33,125 nt of DNA from an uncultured SAR86 cluster bacterium. Lineage in GTDB: Bacteria; Pseudomonadota; Gammaproteobacteria; Magnimaribacterales; AG-339-G14. Where the stretch lies: the NCBI GenBank assembly GCA_949373255.1, contig CASICS010000015.1:1-33125 (forward strand). Reading direction: 5' to 3'. Shown here one piece after another: positions 21,069 to 29,539 of the stretch (positions within the stretch are counted from its first letter, which is position 1; the number at the start of each line of letters is the position of its first letter). Both the position numbers and the translations under genes were made by a program. The notes beneath the pieces were generated by a model. That model saw nothing but the letters and a program-made list of their open reading frames with translations. It ran no database searches and was not told the origin of the DNA.

Positions 21069-22364
21069 TTATCCAGCTTCTGAAACAAGATCTTCAGTTA
21101 ATAACTCAAAGCCCTTAACCTTTATAAAATCATTCATTTCTTTTAATCCTAGATTGACAGATAAATGTATTCGATCCCCCATAACCCTTTCTTCGCTAAC
21201 ACATCCTAACGCAAAAAGACGAGCTCTAAGCTTACCCAAAGAAGAATCTATAGAAACCCAGCCTTTATAAATGCCTTCACTTAAGTGATTATTAATAGCT
21301 TCTTTTAAATCTTGAATGCCCGTACTTTTATCAGCTGAGACCCATATTTCAGAATTATCTGTAAGTATTTTTGCTTCGCTTACATTAACTAGGTCACTTT
21401 TGTTGTTAACTCTTATTTGTGGAATGGAATCAGCTTTCAAATCCTTGAGAAGTTTATCAACTTGAGCAATTTTAAATTTTAAATCGGGATCAGAAATATC
21501 GACAATATGTAATAACAGGTCTGCTGATCTTAATTCATCTAAAGTTGCTTTAAAAGATTCAATCAACTGAGTCGGTAAATCTGAAATAAAACCAACAGTG
21601 TCAGAAAATAAAATTGAATCAATACCAGGCGTAGTATTTTTTCTAGTGGTGGCATCTAACGTTGCAAAGGGTTTATCCGCTGCATATTGAGTATCTCCAG
21701 TTAGCTGATTAAAAAGAGTGGTCTTACCAGCATTTGTATAGCCAATTAAGGCTACTAAATTATTCTTACTTTTCTTTCTGGAATATCTATTAACTAATCT
21801 TTGATTGTGACTTTTATCCAAACGCTTTTTAATTGATTTAATTCGTTGTCCGATTAATCTCCTATCAGTTTCAAGTTGAGTTTCTCCTGGGCCTCTTAGA
21901 CCTATTCCACCTTTCTGTCTTTCTAAATGACTCCAGCCTCTTACCAATCTAGTTGATAAATGTTGAAGCTGAGCAAGTTCAACCTGTAGCTTTCCAATAT
22001 GACTAGAAGCTCTGGAAGCAAAAATATCAAGTATTAGTCCAGTTCTATCCAAAACTCTAACACCAAGAAATTTTTCTAAGTTTCTTTCTTGAGATGGTGA
22101 AAGATCATGATTGAAAATAACTAATTCAGCGCACGTATCAATTAATTCCTGCTTAATTTCTTCTGCTTTGCCTTTCTTCAAATAAAGCTTTGCAGTAGGG
22201 CGATCTTGCTTACCAATAATCTCACCAAAAATAGTTGCACCAGAAGATAATGCCAATTCTCTGAACTCATGAGCCGAGTTAGTAGATGAGTTTTTTGTCT
22301 TTAGGGAGAATAATTCAATTTGAACAAGAATGGCTTTTTGCGTAAATTTTTCACGATCTTGCAT
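21069..22364 (-). CDS. hflX: GTPase HflX
   Basis: Ribosome-associated GTPase that splits stalled or heat-damaged 70S ribosomes. The N-terminal HflX domain has LYLKKGKAEEI and NHDLSPSQERNLE; a coiled linker follows, with GGIGLRGPGETQLETDRR (about residues 152-169) as the family signature. The G domain has G1 GYTNAGKTTLF (208-218), G3 DTVGFISDLP and G4 NKSD. At 431 residues it is full length. Its start lies 22 bases from that of the divergent glycosyltransferase. A symmetric ATTATAAT in that gap offers a -10 box in each direction, and the minus-strand ATG follows six bases after it. Confidence 0.96.
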   Translation of the reverse strand: MQDREKFTQKAILVQIELFSLKTKNSSTNSAHEFRELALSSGATIFGEIIGKQDRPTAKLYLKKGKAEEIKQELIDTCAELVIFNHDLSPSQERNLEKFLGVRVLDRTGLILDIFASRASSHIGKLQVELAQLQHLSTRLVRGWSHLERQKGGIGLRGPGETQLETDRRLIGQRIKSIKKRLDKSHNQRLVNRYSRKKSKNNLVALIGYTNAGKTTLFNQLTGDTQYAADKPFATLDATTRKNTTPGIDSILFSDTVGFISDLPTQLIESFKATLDELRSADLLLHIVDISDPDLKFKIAQVDKLLKDLKADSIPQIRVNNKSDLVNVSEAKILTDNSEIWVSADKSTGIQDLKEAINNHLSEGIYKGWVSIDSSLGKLRARLFALGCVSEERVMGDRIHLSVNLGLKEMNDFIKVKGFELLTEDLVSEAG

Positions 22365-22370
22365 CCAAAG

Positions 22371-22378
22371 ATTATAAT
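22371..22378. promoter_or_regulatory. Symmetric -10 box between divergent hflX and glycosyltransferase genes
   Basis: ATTATAAT is a palindrome that gives TATAAT in both directions (plus: 22373-22378; minus: 22376-22371). The plus ATG is eight bases downstream and the minus ATG (22364) six. On the plus strand TTCACG at 22350-22355 is a fair -35 with a 17-base spacer; the minus -35 is not convincing. Transcripts would start at or close to the ATG in both directions. Confidence 0.5.
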
Positions 22379-22386
22379 GCAGAACT

Positions 22387-23448
22387 ATGACAAAAAACGA
22401 ATTTTCTAAAATAGAACTATTAATAGGTAATTCCAGTAGAAAATTTTCTGGAGGAACCTCAATAATGCTGCAGCTTCTGGATTATCAAAACGAAATTAAA
22501 CCTATAATTGTCATTGGAAATTATTTTGTTCCAAGCCACATTAAAAGCATTAGCTTTATAAGCTATCTAAAAATAGCCAGAACGCCTCCAGTTAATGGAA
22601 AAGATAGAATTTTTTATGCTCGTAGAAATGATGAAATGATTCAGGCGTTAATTGCTAAATGGCTTTTTGGAGCAAAAATTAAAATTGTTTTTTCCTCTTC
22701 TGCGCAACGAAGTCACACGAATTTTACTAAGTGGCTTATGAATAGAATGGATGCTTTGGTTTCCACTTCAAAAATGGCAGCCTCATACTTATCTTCTCGT
22801 ACAGTCGATAGAATAATTCCGCACGGGATAGACACTAAAAGATTTCAGCCTCCTGCTAATAAGGATTCTGCATGGCAATCCTTAGGTTACCCCGGTAGCT
22901 TTGGAGTTGGCATCTTCGGTCGAGTGAGGCACTCAAAAGGGATAGATATTTTAGTTGATGCGGGTATTAGTATTTTACCCAACCACCCTCATGTTTCGAT
23001 TATAATTTGTGGAGAGTGCATTCCTACAGATATTTTATACAAGCAAAAAATGTTAGATAAAATTAAGTTAGCAAACTTAGAAGATAGAATTATTTTTATT
23101 GGTAAGCAATCTTTCAAAGATCTACCAAAAATATTTCAAGGAATGAAGGTCGTTGCCGCATTAAGTCGTAACGAAGGATATGGCTTAACTCCACTAGAAG
23201 GAATGGCGTCAGGCGCTGCCGTTTTGACTAGCGAAGAGGGAGCGTGGAAAGAAATTGTTCGTAATGATTTAGATGGTTTCTGCGTACCAACAGACAATAT
23301 TGAAGCAACTAAAATTAAGCTTGAAGAGTTGATTAGTAATCATGATAAAACAGCAGAAATGGGCATTAATGCTACTAAAAATATTTTAGATAATTACTCA
23401 ATAGAAACTGAAGCAAAAAGAATAATTGAATTTATAGAGGCTATTTAA
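22387..23448 (+). CDS. GT4 family glycosyltransferase (LPS-core type)
   Basis: A 353-residue GT-B glycosyltransferase. The C-terminal donor domain has GIFGRVRHSKGIDILVDA and the EX7E motif of retaining GT4 enzymes (E263 and E271 in RNEGYGLTPLEGMASG). The acceptor domain contains FYARRNDEM and FSSSAQRSHTNFTKWLMNRMD, which resembles the LpcC-type mannosyltransferases that act on the lipopolysaccharide core. Donor and acceptor are not proved by this. No Shine-Dalgarno sequence precedes the ATG; -10 TATAAT is eight bases upstream. The DCC gene starts on the last base of its stop codon. Confidence 0.87.
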   Translation: MTKNEFSKIELLIGNSSRKFSGGTSIMLQLLDYQNEIKPIIVIGNYFVPSHIKSISFISYLKIARTPPVNGKDRIFYARRNDEMIQALIAKWLFGAKIKIVFSSSAQRSHTNFTKWLMNRMDALVSTSKMAASYLSSRTVDRIIPHGIDTKRFQPPANKDSAWQSLGYPGSFGVGIFGRVRHSKGIDILVDAGISILPNHPHVSIIICGECIPTDILYKQKMLDKIKLANLEDRIIFIGKQSFKDLPKIFQGMKVVAALSRNEGYGLTPLEGMASGAAVLTSEEGAWKEIVRNDLDGFCVPTDNIEATKIKLEELISNHDKTAEMGINATKNILDNYSIETEAKRIIEFIEAI

Positions 23449-23783
23449 TGGATACAGAATCATCAACTAAAGAAGGAAAAGTTCTATTTAATGAAAAATG
23501 TAGTATTTGTAATTTTGAAATTAAGCACTATAAAAAACGTTCAGAACTTAATTTTCAAGATTGCAGTGAAATGGAAGATAAATATTTAAAAGCTCTATAT
23601 GTAAGATTCGTAGATGGATCAGAATTAAGTGGCGTAGATGCTTTCGTGTATGTATGGAACAATACTAAAGGATACGAATGGTTGGCAAAACTTACTAGTC
23701 TTCCAATTGTTTTGCCTGTTGCTAAAGCAATTTATCGTCCTATTGCCTTTATTTTATTTTGGCGCTTCAAAATATTTAATTAA
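23448..23783 (+). CDS. DCC family (DUF393) thiol-disulfide oxidoreductase-like protein
   Basis: A 111-residue protein with VLFNEKCSICNFEIKHYKK near the N-terminus (C18 and C21), the D/N-x-x-C-x-x-C signature of the DCC family, and the family's tail LPIVLPVAKAIYRPIAFILFWRF with an amphipathic or membrane-associated helix. A third Cys (C39) lies in FQDCSE. Family members are predicted redox proteins of unknown partner. The first Asp of the family name motif is Asn here (FNEKC). It starts on the last base of the glycosyltransferase stop codon (one-base overlap), so it is co-translated with it. Confidence 0.87.
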   Translation: MDTESSTKEGKVLFNEKCSICNFEIKHYKKRSELNFQDCSEMEDKYLKALYVRFVDGSELSGVDAFVYVWNNTKGYEWLAKLTSLPIVLPVAKAIYRPIAFILFWRFKIFN

Positions 23784-23831
23784 ATTTTATCTTCTGATTT
23801 ATTTTCTTGTATTAGAATGGATATCCAATTT

Positions 23832-23908
23832 AGACGTGTAGCTCAGTTGGTTAGAGTATCTCGGTGACATCGAGAGGGTCGGTGGTTCGAATCCACTCAC
23901 GTCTACCA
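23832..23908 (+). tRNA. tRNA-Val (anticodon GAC)
   Basis: 77 bases including an encoded CCA. Acceptor AGACGTG pairs with CACGTCT over seven bases. The D arm has GCTCAGTTGGTTAGAG, the anticodon stem TCTCG/CGAGA is perfect, and the loop GTGACAT carries GAC at 23866-23868. The T arm is GGTGG/CCACT-type with TTCGAATC. The base 5' of T33 is G rather than the usual pyrimidine, a small oddity. A possible -10 TAGAAT lies at 23813-23818. The coq7 gene follows on the same strand 48 bases later. Confidence 0.96.
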
Positions 23909-23944
23909 GAAATTTTGGAATTACCTTATAAATCGATTTCGTTC

Positions 23945-23950
23945 TATTAT
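23945..23950 (+). promoter_or_regulatory. Possible -10 box of coq7 (leaderless)
   Basis: TATTAT ends six bases before the coq7 ATG at 23957, so transcription would start at the A of ATG. A poor -35 (TTACCT at 23921) has an 18-base spacer. No Shine-Dalgarno sequence is present. In AT-rich DNA such a box can occur by chance. Confidence 0.35.
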
Positions 23951-23956
23951 TAAGCT

Positions 23957-24472
23957 ATGAATAAGTTACTAGAAGCTTTCCTAAGGTCTGATCACGCTGG
24001 CGAAGTAGGCGCTGTCTACATATACAAAGGCATCCTAACTATTGCAAAAGATCCAGAATTGATTGAGTTTTCAACTCGGCACCTAGCTACAGAAAAAGAA
24101 CACTTGCGAAAAATAGAAGAAATTTTGCCAATTAATAAACGCAGCAAGCTAGTAGGGCTTTGGAAGATCGCAGGTTATTTATTGGGCTTTTTTCCAACTT
24201 TAATTAATTCAAAAATTGTCTTTGCCACAATAGAAGCTGTCGAAGCTTTTGTGGAAGAGCATTATGAAGATCAATTACAGTACTTAAGAGCTCAGCCAAA
24301 TCCAAACACAACTCTAATTGACTTACTTCAATCTTGTCAGGATGATGAAATTGAACATAAAATTGAATCTGGTCACAAGAAACAACTAACGCCTGGCTTC
24401 TTTTTGAATATTTGGATCAAGATAGTCGGCGGGGGTTCTGCATTTGCTGTCAAAGTTGCTAAAGTTATTTAG
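23957..24472 (+). CDS. coq7: Demethoxyubiquinone hydroxylase, Coq7 family
   Basis: Di-iron hydroxylase that catalyses the C6 hydroxylation of 2-polyprenyl-3-methyl-6-methoxy-1,4-benzoquinol in ubiquinone synthesis, replacing the flavin enzyme UbiF found in E. coli. Ligands are recognisable: the Glu in DHAGEVGAVYIY, the EKEH set, EAVEAFVEEHY and DDEIEHK. The 171 residues fit the short bacterial form. Two hydrophobic helices (about 70-85 and 150-165) suggest interfacial membrane binding. TATTAT ends six bases before the ATG, with no Shine-Dalgarno sequence, so the transcript may be leaderless. The CPXCG gene starts six bases after its stop. Confidence 0.95.
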   Translation: MNKLLEAFLRSDHAGEVGAVYIYKGILTIAKDPELIEFSTRHLATEKEHLRKIEEILPINKRSKLVGLWKIAGYLLGFFPTLINSKIVFATIEAVEAFVEEHYEDQLQYLRAQPNPNTTLIDLLQSCQDDEIEHKIESGHKKQLTPGFFLNIWIKIVGGGSAFAVKVAKVI

Positions 24473-24477
24473 TTTTT

Positions 24478-24675
24478 ATGAGTGAGTCTGGGCTTCTAGA
24501 AAAAGATATTACTTGTCCTTTTTGCTGGGAATTAATTCTTATTTTGGTCGAGCCATTTGAAGCTCAAACTTATACTGAAGATTGTTCAGTCTGCTGTCAT
24601 CCAATACTCATTCGAACAGAAATTTTTGGTGAAGACTTAATAGTCTCTGCTACTCAGGAAGACGAGGGCTTTTAA
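24478..24675 (+). CDS. CPXCG motif-containing cysteine-rich protein
   Basis: A 65-residue protein with two knuckles: ITCPFCWE (C13 and C16) and DCSVCCHP (C36 and C39, plus C40), predicted to form one zinc ribbon. The spacing and the acidic tail match the CPXCG-type small proteins found in gammaproteobacteria; their function is not known. The family's Gly after the first Cys pair is Trp here. It follows coq7 by five bases and may share its mRNA. Confidence 0.85.
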   Translation: MSESGLLEKDITCPFCWELILILVEPFEAQTYTEDCSVCCHPILIRTEIFGEDLIVSATQEDEGF

Positions 24676-24709
24676 GCCTCTTTGGTTGCAATTTTTATCA
24701 ATCTAAATA

Positions 24710-24729
24710 TACTGTATAAATATACAGTA
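24710..24729 (+). promoter_or_regulatory. LexA operator (SOS box) of umuDC
   Basis: TACTGTATAAATATACAGTA is a near-perfect inverted repeat with the CTG(N10)CAG core at 24712-24727, the standard gammaproteobacterial SOS box. It lies 14 bases before the umuD ATG. A -10-like TATAAA is inside it, so LexA binding would cover the promoter itself. No convincing -35 is seen. Repression by LexA and induction by DNA damage are inferred; lexA is not in the window. Confidence 0.93.
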
Positions 24730-24743
24730 AATACAGAAATTAG

Positions 24744-25172
24744 ATGAATGTTAAAAATTTAGGACACCTTGCCGACGTAAATAAAAGCACAATTAAAATC
24801 CCCATTTTTACAGAGAAAGTTAAGGTTGGTTGGCCGAGTCCTGCAGATGATTATATTGAACGCCCAATTGATTTAAATGAATATCTAGTAAATAACACAG
24901 CAGCTACCTATCTAGTTAGAGCAAGCGGTGACTCAATGGTTAATGCTGGCATTAATGATGGAGCTATCTTAGTAGTAGACCGCAGCTTGGAGGCTCAACA
25001 TGGAAAAATAGTTATTGCTTCAGTAAGTGGTGCCTATGCTTGCAAAAGATTGCAACTATATCCAAAGCCTCTTCTGCTTTCTGAGAATATTAAATACCCG
25101 CCTATAGAAATAAAGGAAGAAGAAGATCTAGAAATCATGGGAGTGGTTCTAGCGGCAATTAATCAATTTTAA
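24744..25172 (+). CDS. umuD: SOS mutagenesis protein UmuD, self-cleaving
   Basis: Accessory subunit of DNA polymerase V. The 142-residue protein has the cleavage region [10 protein letters not shown], where the scissile bond would be V28-G29 (Cys-Gly in E. coli). The catalytic dyad is Ser64 in GDSM and Lys101 in YACKRL, 37 residues apart as in E. coli (S60/K97). RecA-driven self-cleavage to the active form is therefore likely. It is eight bases upstream of umuC and directly behind a LexA operator. There is no Shine-Dalgarno sequence; the start is set by the conserved N-terminus. Confidence 0.95.
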   Translation: MNVKNLGHLADVNKSTIKIPIFTEKVKVGWPSPADDYIERPIDLNEYLVNNTAATYLVRASGDSMVNAGINDGAILVVDRSLEAQHGKIVIASVSGAYACKRLQLYPKPLLLSENIKYPPIEIKEEEDLEIMGVVLAAINQF

Positions 25173-25180
25173 ATTTATTT

Positions 25181-26443
25181 ATGTTTGCTTTGGTTGACTG
25201 TAATAGTTTTTATGCCTCCTGCGAGCGCGTTTTTAGACCCGATTTAGAAAAAAGACCAGTTGTTGTTCTTTCTAATAATGACGGATGCGTTGTTGCTCTT
25301 TCTAAAGAAGCTAAAAGTCTTGGTATTAAAATGTGCGACCCTTGGTTTAAAATTAAAAAAGACTACAAACAGCAAGGAGGAATCGCCTTTTCTTCTAATT
25401 ATGAACTGTATGCGGATATTTCATCTAGGATCATGGATATACTCGAGCAATTGGCACCACGTATTGAAATTTATAGTATTGATGAAGCTTTTTTAGATTT
25501 ATCTGGCATAGATAGCTGTGTCAATTTAGACGCTTTTGGGCATCAATGCTTAATGACTATAAAAAAATGGACAGGCATGCCTGTAAGCGTTGGAATAGGG
25601 CCAACAAAGACTCTAGCCAAGGTAGCAAGTTATGGTGCAAAAAAATACCCACAAACAAAAGGAGTTGTCGACCTGTCTTCAAAAGAACGACAAAAAAAAT
25701 TATTAAAACTAATGCCAGTAGAAGAAGTCTGGGGGGTAGGTCGAAAATTACATCAGCATTTAAATAAAATTGGAGTTACTAATGCTTATCAACTCGCACA
25801 ATTAGATCTTAATTATATTAGAAAAAGATTTAATGTTGTCCTCGCTAAGACAGCGAGAGAACTGAGAGGAGAGGTTTGTATCGACTTGGAAGAGCAACCC
25901 TCAACTAAAAAACAAATTGTTGTGAGCAGAACTTTTAGTAGACGTGTCACAGACTTAAATTTATTAAATGAAGCTGTTAGTGATTATGCTGCAAGAGCGG
26001 CGGTAAAATTAAGAAGGGAAAAGCAAACCTGTAAATTATTATCAGTTTTTATTAGAACAAATCCATTTAGAAAACAAGACACCCAACATAGAGAAATATT
26101 TTCAGTACCATTCATTTTGCCAACGAATGATTCAAGAGATTTAATTAAGGCTGCTAGAGAAGGGATGAGTCAAATTTTTCGAAAAGATCTTCAATATAAT
26201 AAAGCAGGAATAATGCTTAGCGATTTTTATGACGAGGGTGTCTATCAATTAGATTTATTTAATCCACAGGAGCGCAAAGAGCTAGACAAAAATTTAATGG
26301 GATTAATTGATAAAGTTAACACAACTAATTTAGGGCCAATAACTTTTCTAGCCCAGGGTATAAAAAAAGAATGGTCAATGAAAAGAGAAATGCAATCACC
26401 CCGATATACGACGAATTGGAACGATTTATTAAAGGTAAATTAA
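25181..26443 (+). CDS. umuC: DNA polymerase V catalytic subunit UmuC
   Basis: Y-family error-prone polymerase (420 residues) for bypass of lesions. Catalytic acids are visible: D6 in [17 protein letters not shown] and the Asp/Glu pair of [11 protein letters not shown]. The palm/finger motif [15 protein letters not shown] follows at about residue 31; the helix-hairpin-helix thumb is around [18 protein letters not shown]; the little-finger domain is at about 240-350. The C-terminal QLDLFNP is a clamp-binding motif type (QLxLF). It is co-transcribed with umuD under LexA. The last four bases overlap pyrB, which is convergent. Confidence 0.97.
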   Translation: MFALVDCNSFYASCERVFRPDLEKRPVVVLSNNDGCVVALSKEAKSLGIKMCDPWFKIKKDYKQQGGIAFSSNYELYADISSRIMDILEQLAPRIEIYSIDEAFLDLSGIDSCVNLDAFGHQCLMTIKKWTGMPVSVGIGPTKTLAKVASYGAKKYPQTKGVVDLSSKERQKKLLKLMPVEEVWGVGRKLHQHLNKIGVTNAYQLAQLDLNYIRKRFNVVLAKTARELRGEVCIDLEEQPSTKKQIVVSRTFSRRVTDLNLLNEAVSDYAARAAVKLRREKQTCKLLSVFIRTNPFRKQDTQHREIFSVPFILPTNDSRDLIKAAREGMSQIFRKDLQYNKAGIMLSDFYDEGVYQLDLFNPQERKELDKNLMGLIDKVNTTNLGPITFLAQGIKKEWSMKREMQSPRYTTNWNDLLKVN

Positions 26444-27471
26444 GATTTATTTGAAAACCAATTAACAGATGAAGAGGTTTCATGGATTTTATCTGAAACA
26501 CCTAATATTAATGCAAACAAAGCCATTCTAATTAATAAACCATTATCAGTTTGACGATAGATAGCTAAATTTGGATTTTGATTTAAATCATCATCTAATT
26601 CGTTAGCGTCTGCTCTGGAGTCTCTTGGTAAAGGATGCATTATTACGGTATTGGGCTCACAGTTTTTCGTATAGATGTCTTGATTGAGGGACATAAGACC
26701 TTTGTATTTATTTGCTTCCGAAGAACTATCAAAGCGCTCTTCCTGTATCCGAGTCATATATAGAATATCTACATCTGAAATGCCTTCTTTAATGTCTGAA
26801 GTTTCGATAAAAGAAATAGATTTTTTTTGAAGTTCAGATACTAAAAATTCAGGAAGTTTTAATTTAGAAGGTGAAACGAGCTTAATAGAAACATTTTCAT
26901 AAAGCATTAAGATTTTGCAAAGAGAATGGACTGCGCGACCATATTTAAGGTCTCCGATTAGAGCGATACGAGCTGAACTAATATCTTTTTTATGAGATTC
27001 TAATTCCTTCTGGATAGTAAAAAGATCTAAAAGAGCCTGACTAGGATGTTCGTTATCTCCATCGCCTCCATTAATAACCGGCACTCTTGAAGCTTCTGCA
27101 AACTCTGCTACGGAACCAACATCTGGATGGCGCATTACAATTACATCACTGTATCCACTTAAAACACGAGAAGTGTCATATAAGGACTCTCCTTTGGATA
27201 AAGAAGTGGCTTCAACCTCAGTTGTCTCTCTAACCTCCCCACCCAACATGTTAAATGCACTACCAAAACTGATTCGCGTTCTGGTGCTGGGTTCGAAAAA
27301 CATATTACTTAGAATGGCGCCCTGAAGAACTCTTGTAATTTTTTGTCTTGAAGCAAAAGGAAAAAGGGAATCAGCAGTCTTAAAAACTAAATCTATATCC
27401 TTCCGATCGAATTGATCTATGGAGAGGATATTACTGCCTAGAAACTCCATTGCGAAGAATTCTAACACCAT
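26440..27471 (-). CDS. pyrB: Aspartate carbamoyltransferase catalytic chain
   Basis: First committed step of pyrimidine synthesis: carbamoyl phosphate plus aspartate to carbamoyl aspartate. Motifs: [20 protein letters not shown] for carbamoyl phosphate, [17 protein letters not shown] and [13 protein letters not shown] for aspartate. At 343 residues it is longer than the E. coli chain (about 311). The start may be the ATG at 27471 or the in-frame ATG at 27450 ([10 protein letters not shown]); neither has a Shine-Dalgarno sequence. Two bases upstream of 27471 is a perfect 8-base inverted repeat that could be a regulatory hairpin. No regulatory chain (PyrI) is adjacent. It lies 61 bases downstream of dsbD on the same strand. 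Confidence 0.95.
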   Translation of the reverse strand: MVLEFFAMEFLGSNILSIDQFDRKDIDLVFKTADSLFPFASRQKITRVLQGAILSNMFFEPSTRTRISFGSAFNMLGGEVRETTEVEATSLSKGESLYDTSRVLSGYSDVIVMRHPDVGSVAEFAEASRVPVINGGDGDNEHPSQALLDLFTIQKELESHKKDISSARIALIGDLKYGRAVHSLCKILMLYENVSIKLVSPSKLKLPEFLVSELQKKSISFIETSDIKEGISDVDILYMTRIQEERFDSSSEANKYKGLMSLNQDIYTKNCEPNTVIMHPLPRDSRADANELDDDLNQNPNLAIYRQTDNGLLIRMALFALILGVSDKIHETSSSVNWFSNKS

Positions 27472-27472
27472 C

Positions 27473-27497
27473 TTTAAATCAGAGATAGAGATTTAAA
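27473..27497 (-). repeat. Inverted repeat directly upstream of pyrB
   Basis: TTTAAATC at 27473-27480 and GATTTAAA at 27490-27497 are exact reverse complements around a 9-base loop. On the pyrB strand the hairpin ends one base from the ATG at 27471, so it would cover the ribosome binding region. It may be a translational or transcriptional control element, or a chance AT-rich repeat. Confidence 0.4.
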
Positions 27498-27505
27498 ATC
27501 CTCAA

Positions 27506-27531
27506 TAAAACTAGAGTTTTAATTTTTTTTT
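27506..27531 (+). terminator. Weak intrinsic-terminator-like hairpin and T tract
   Basis: TAAAAC(TAGA)GTTTTA at 27506-27521 is followed by a run of nine T at 27523-27531 on the plus strand. The shape is that of an intrinsic terminator for plus-strand transcripts, that is, antisense to pyrB/dsbD; umuC (ending at 26443) is the only upstream plus gene. The stem is short and AT-only at the base, so it may be chance. Confidence 0.3.
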
Positions 27532-27532
27532 A

Positions 27533-29539
27533 TTATTCTTTGTTTAAATAAGTATCAATTATTCTGTCATTGAGAATTTCAGGAAGAATAATAGGAGTTG
27601 CATCCTTAGATGGAAAATAAATATACAAAGGTATACCGCTTCTTCCAAATGATTCTAATAATTTTGTAATTTCGCTATTTCTATTAGTCCAATCAGCTTT
27701 AATATATTTAATATTTTTTGTTTTTAGCAATTCAAAAAAACTATCATCTTTTAAAGCAACCTGTTCATTAACTTTACAAGTAATACACCAATCTGCAGTA
27801 AAATTTAAAAAGACAGGGCCATTATTTATTTCTCTTTCGAGCATTAAAGTAGAAAAATTATTTTCATTCAACCTTGATTTGTTATCAGGCAAAAAATAAA
27901 AACAAAATAATAAAGAAATTATTATTATCGAGCTATTTAGAATATTATTTTTTTTAATAAAGTTATCGGATGAATTTACTAAAACCAATAAAATAATCAA
28001 AATACTCGAAAGAATCACCTGGTATATTTCATTTAAAGGAATTTGATTGCTCAAAACCCATAAAAGCCAAATTGCTGTTAAAAACATGGGTATAGACATC
28101 GTTTTTTTAAAATTTTCCATCCAAATACCTGGCGCTGGAAATCTACTTAAGAGAGATGGGTTGTAACTTAAAATCAAATACGGAGAGCAAAAGCCCAAAC
28201 CGAGTGAAAGAAAAATTAAAATCGAATAAAAACTTGGTTGAAGCAATGCTAATCCAAGAGCCGAACCCATAAAGGGAGCGGTACAAGGGGTCGCCACTAA
28301 AACAGCTAGAAAACCTGTTCCAAAAGATCCTTTATAGCCACTTGAAGCCGAGAATAAATTTCCAGCTCTTGTGAAGAAAGATCCAAATGACATTGAAAAC
28401 AAGAATAGACCGCTCATAAAAACAAATAAATAAATTAATATGGAAACAAAAACAGGAGATTGCAGCTGAAAACCCCATCCGATTTGCTCTCCGGTGCTTC
28501 TAAGCCCTAAAATTGAAAGGCCTATCAATAGAAAAGTTACAATTGTTCCTAGAGAGAACATTAAGCCATGAATTTTTACCTCTTTCTTATTGTTAGATAT
28601 TTCTATGAAGTTTAGGATTTTTAAAGATATAACAGGAAATACACAGGGCATTAAATTAAGGATAAGGCCTCCAATAAAAGCAAATAGTAAAGCCGTTAAA
28701 ACAGAAATCTCATTATTTTTTTTGCCTTGAAGAGGTGAACTAAAAAAATAAGAAGTTTTTACATCTCTAGATGAAAATTGTATCAATCCTGAAACCTCCA
28801 AAAAATTAGTTTCTGGTTTGGATTTTTTTACAATTAACGAAACGCTTTCATTATTCATCTCTATCTTTTGAATATTGGAATAATTAATTAAACCGTCCTC
28901 AAAAGGATAAAAAAGTATCTTGCTACTTTTATCTTTCTTTTTTATTGGGAAAGATAAGATTAAAGACTCATCAGTTTGAATTGATGACACTCTTTCAGAA
29001 TATTCTTTAGGTATTTCTTTTTGCAATAGGTTTCTTAACTCTTTTGAATCAGCGGTTAAGTTGTCAAAAGAAGACGTCGATAAACTTAGTTTGATATTAG
29101 CTTCTTGAGGAAGACAAACATCTGAACACGCTAACCATTTAGTTTTAAGCGATATCTCTGACATCTCATCTAATTGATCTGGAGACACTAATTTAAAGAT
29201 TACAACTGCTTCATTGTTATACCCATAAGTCATTAACGGAGGGTAGGGAATTAATTCAGGCTGAGGCCACAATGGACCAGAAATTTTAAATCCATTTGGA
29301 AGAGTCCAATCAAAGGATGCTTTATCTCCTGAATCGCCGGGGTTTAACCAATAAGTATGCCAACCTGGATCTAATTTAAATTTAATACCGATTAAAATTT
29401 CCGTATTTTTTTCTAGAGAACTAAACTCAGATATTATTTCTGCAGATGAATTCGATGCATATCCTATATCTGAGCTTTGAGAGAAACTAGAAAATAGAGA
29501 TAAAAAAAGAAATACCGATAGTTTTTTAAGAGTTCCCAT
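27533..29539 (-). CDS. dsbD: Thiol:disulfide interchange protein DsbD (ScsB-like N-domain)
   Basis: Inner-membrane reductase that moves electrons from cytoplasmic thioredoxin to periplasmic partners such as DsbE. Signal peptide at residues 1-22. The N-terminal periplasmic domain has GWHTYWLNPGDSG and a redox pair CSDVC; its sequence style is ScsB-like rather than the classical E. coli DsbD alpha domain. The central eight-or-so-helix domain has the two conserved half-motifs with Cys, LNLMPCVFPV and VATPCTAPFMG, and the C-terminal thioredoxin domain carries ADWCITCK. All six redox cysteines are present. It overlaps the upstream yqgE by 14 bases and probably supplies the ccm genes at the left of the window. 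Confidence 0.93.
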   Translation of the reverse strand: MGTLKKLSVFLFLSLFSSFSQSSDIGYASNSSAEIISEFSSLEKNTEILIGIKFKLDPGWHTYWLNPGDSGDKASFDWTLPNGFKISGPLWPQPELIPYPPLMTYGYNNEAVVIFKLVSPDQLDEMSEISLKTKWLACSDVCLPQEANIKLSLSTSSFDNLTADSKELRNLLQKEIPKEYSERVSSIQTDESLILSFPIKKKDKSSKILFYPFEDGLINYSNIQKIEMNNESVSLIVKKSKPETNFLEVSGLIQFSSRDVKTSYFFSSPLQGKKNNEISVLTALLFAFIGGLILNLMPCVFPVISLKILNFIEISNNKKEVKIHGLMFSLGTIVTFLLIGLSILGLRSTGEQIGWGFQLQSPVFVSILIYLFVFMSGLFLFSMSFGSFFTRAGNLFSASSGYKGSFGTGFLAVLVATPCTAPFMGSALGLALLQPSFYSILIFLSLGLGFCSPYLILSYNPSLLSRFPAPGIWMENFKKTMSIPMFLTAIWLLWVLSNQIPLNEIYQVILSSILIILLVLVNSSDNFIKKNNILNSSIIIISLLFCFYFLPDNKSRLNENNFSTLMLEREINNGPVFLNFTADWCITCKVNEQVALKDDSFFELLKTKNIKYIKADWTNRNSEITKLLESFGRSGIPLYIYFPSKDATPIILPEILNDRIIDTYLNKE

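Noticed and set aside
27506-27531. Terminator for dsbD
   Set aside because: The T tract lies on the plus strand, so it could only stop transcripts antisense to dsbD and pyrB. Listed as a weak plus-strand element.
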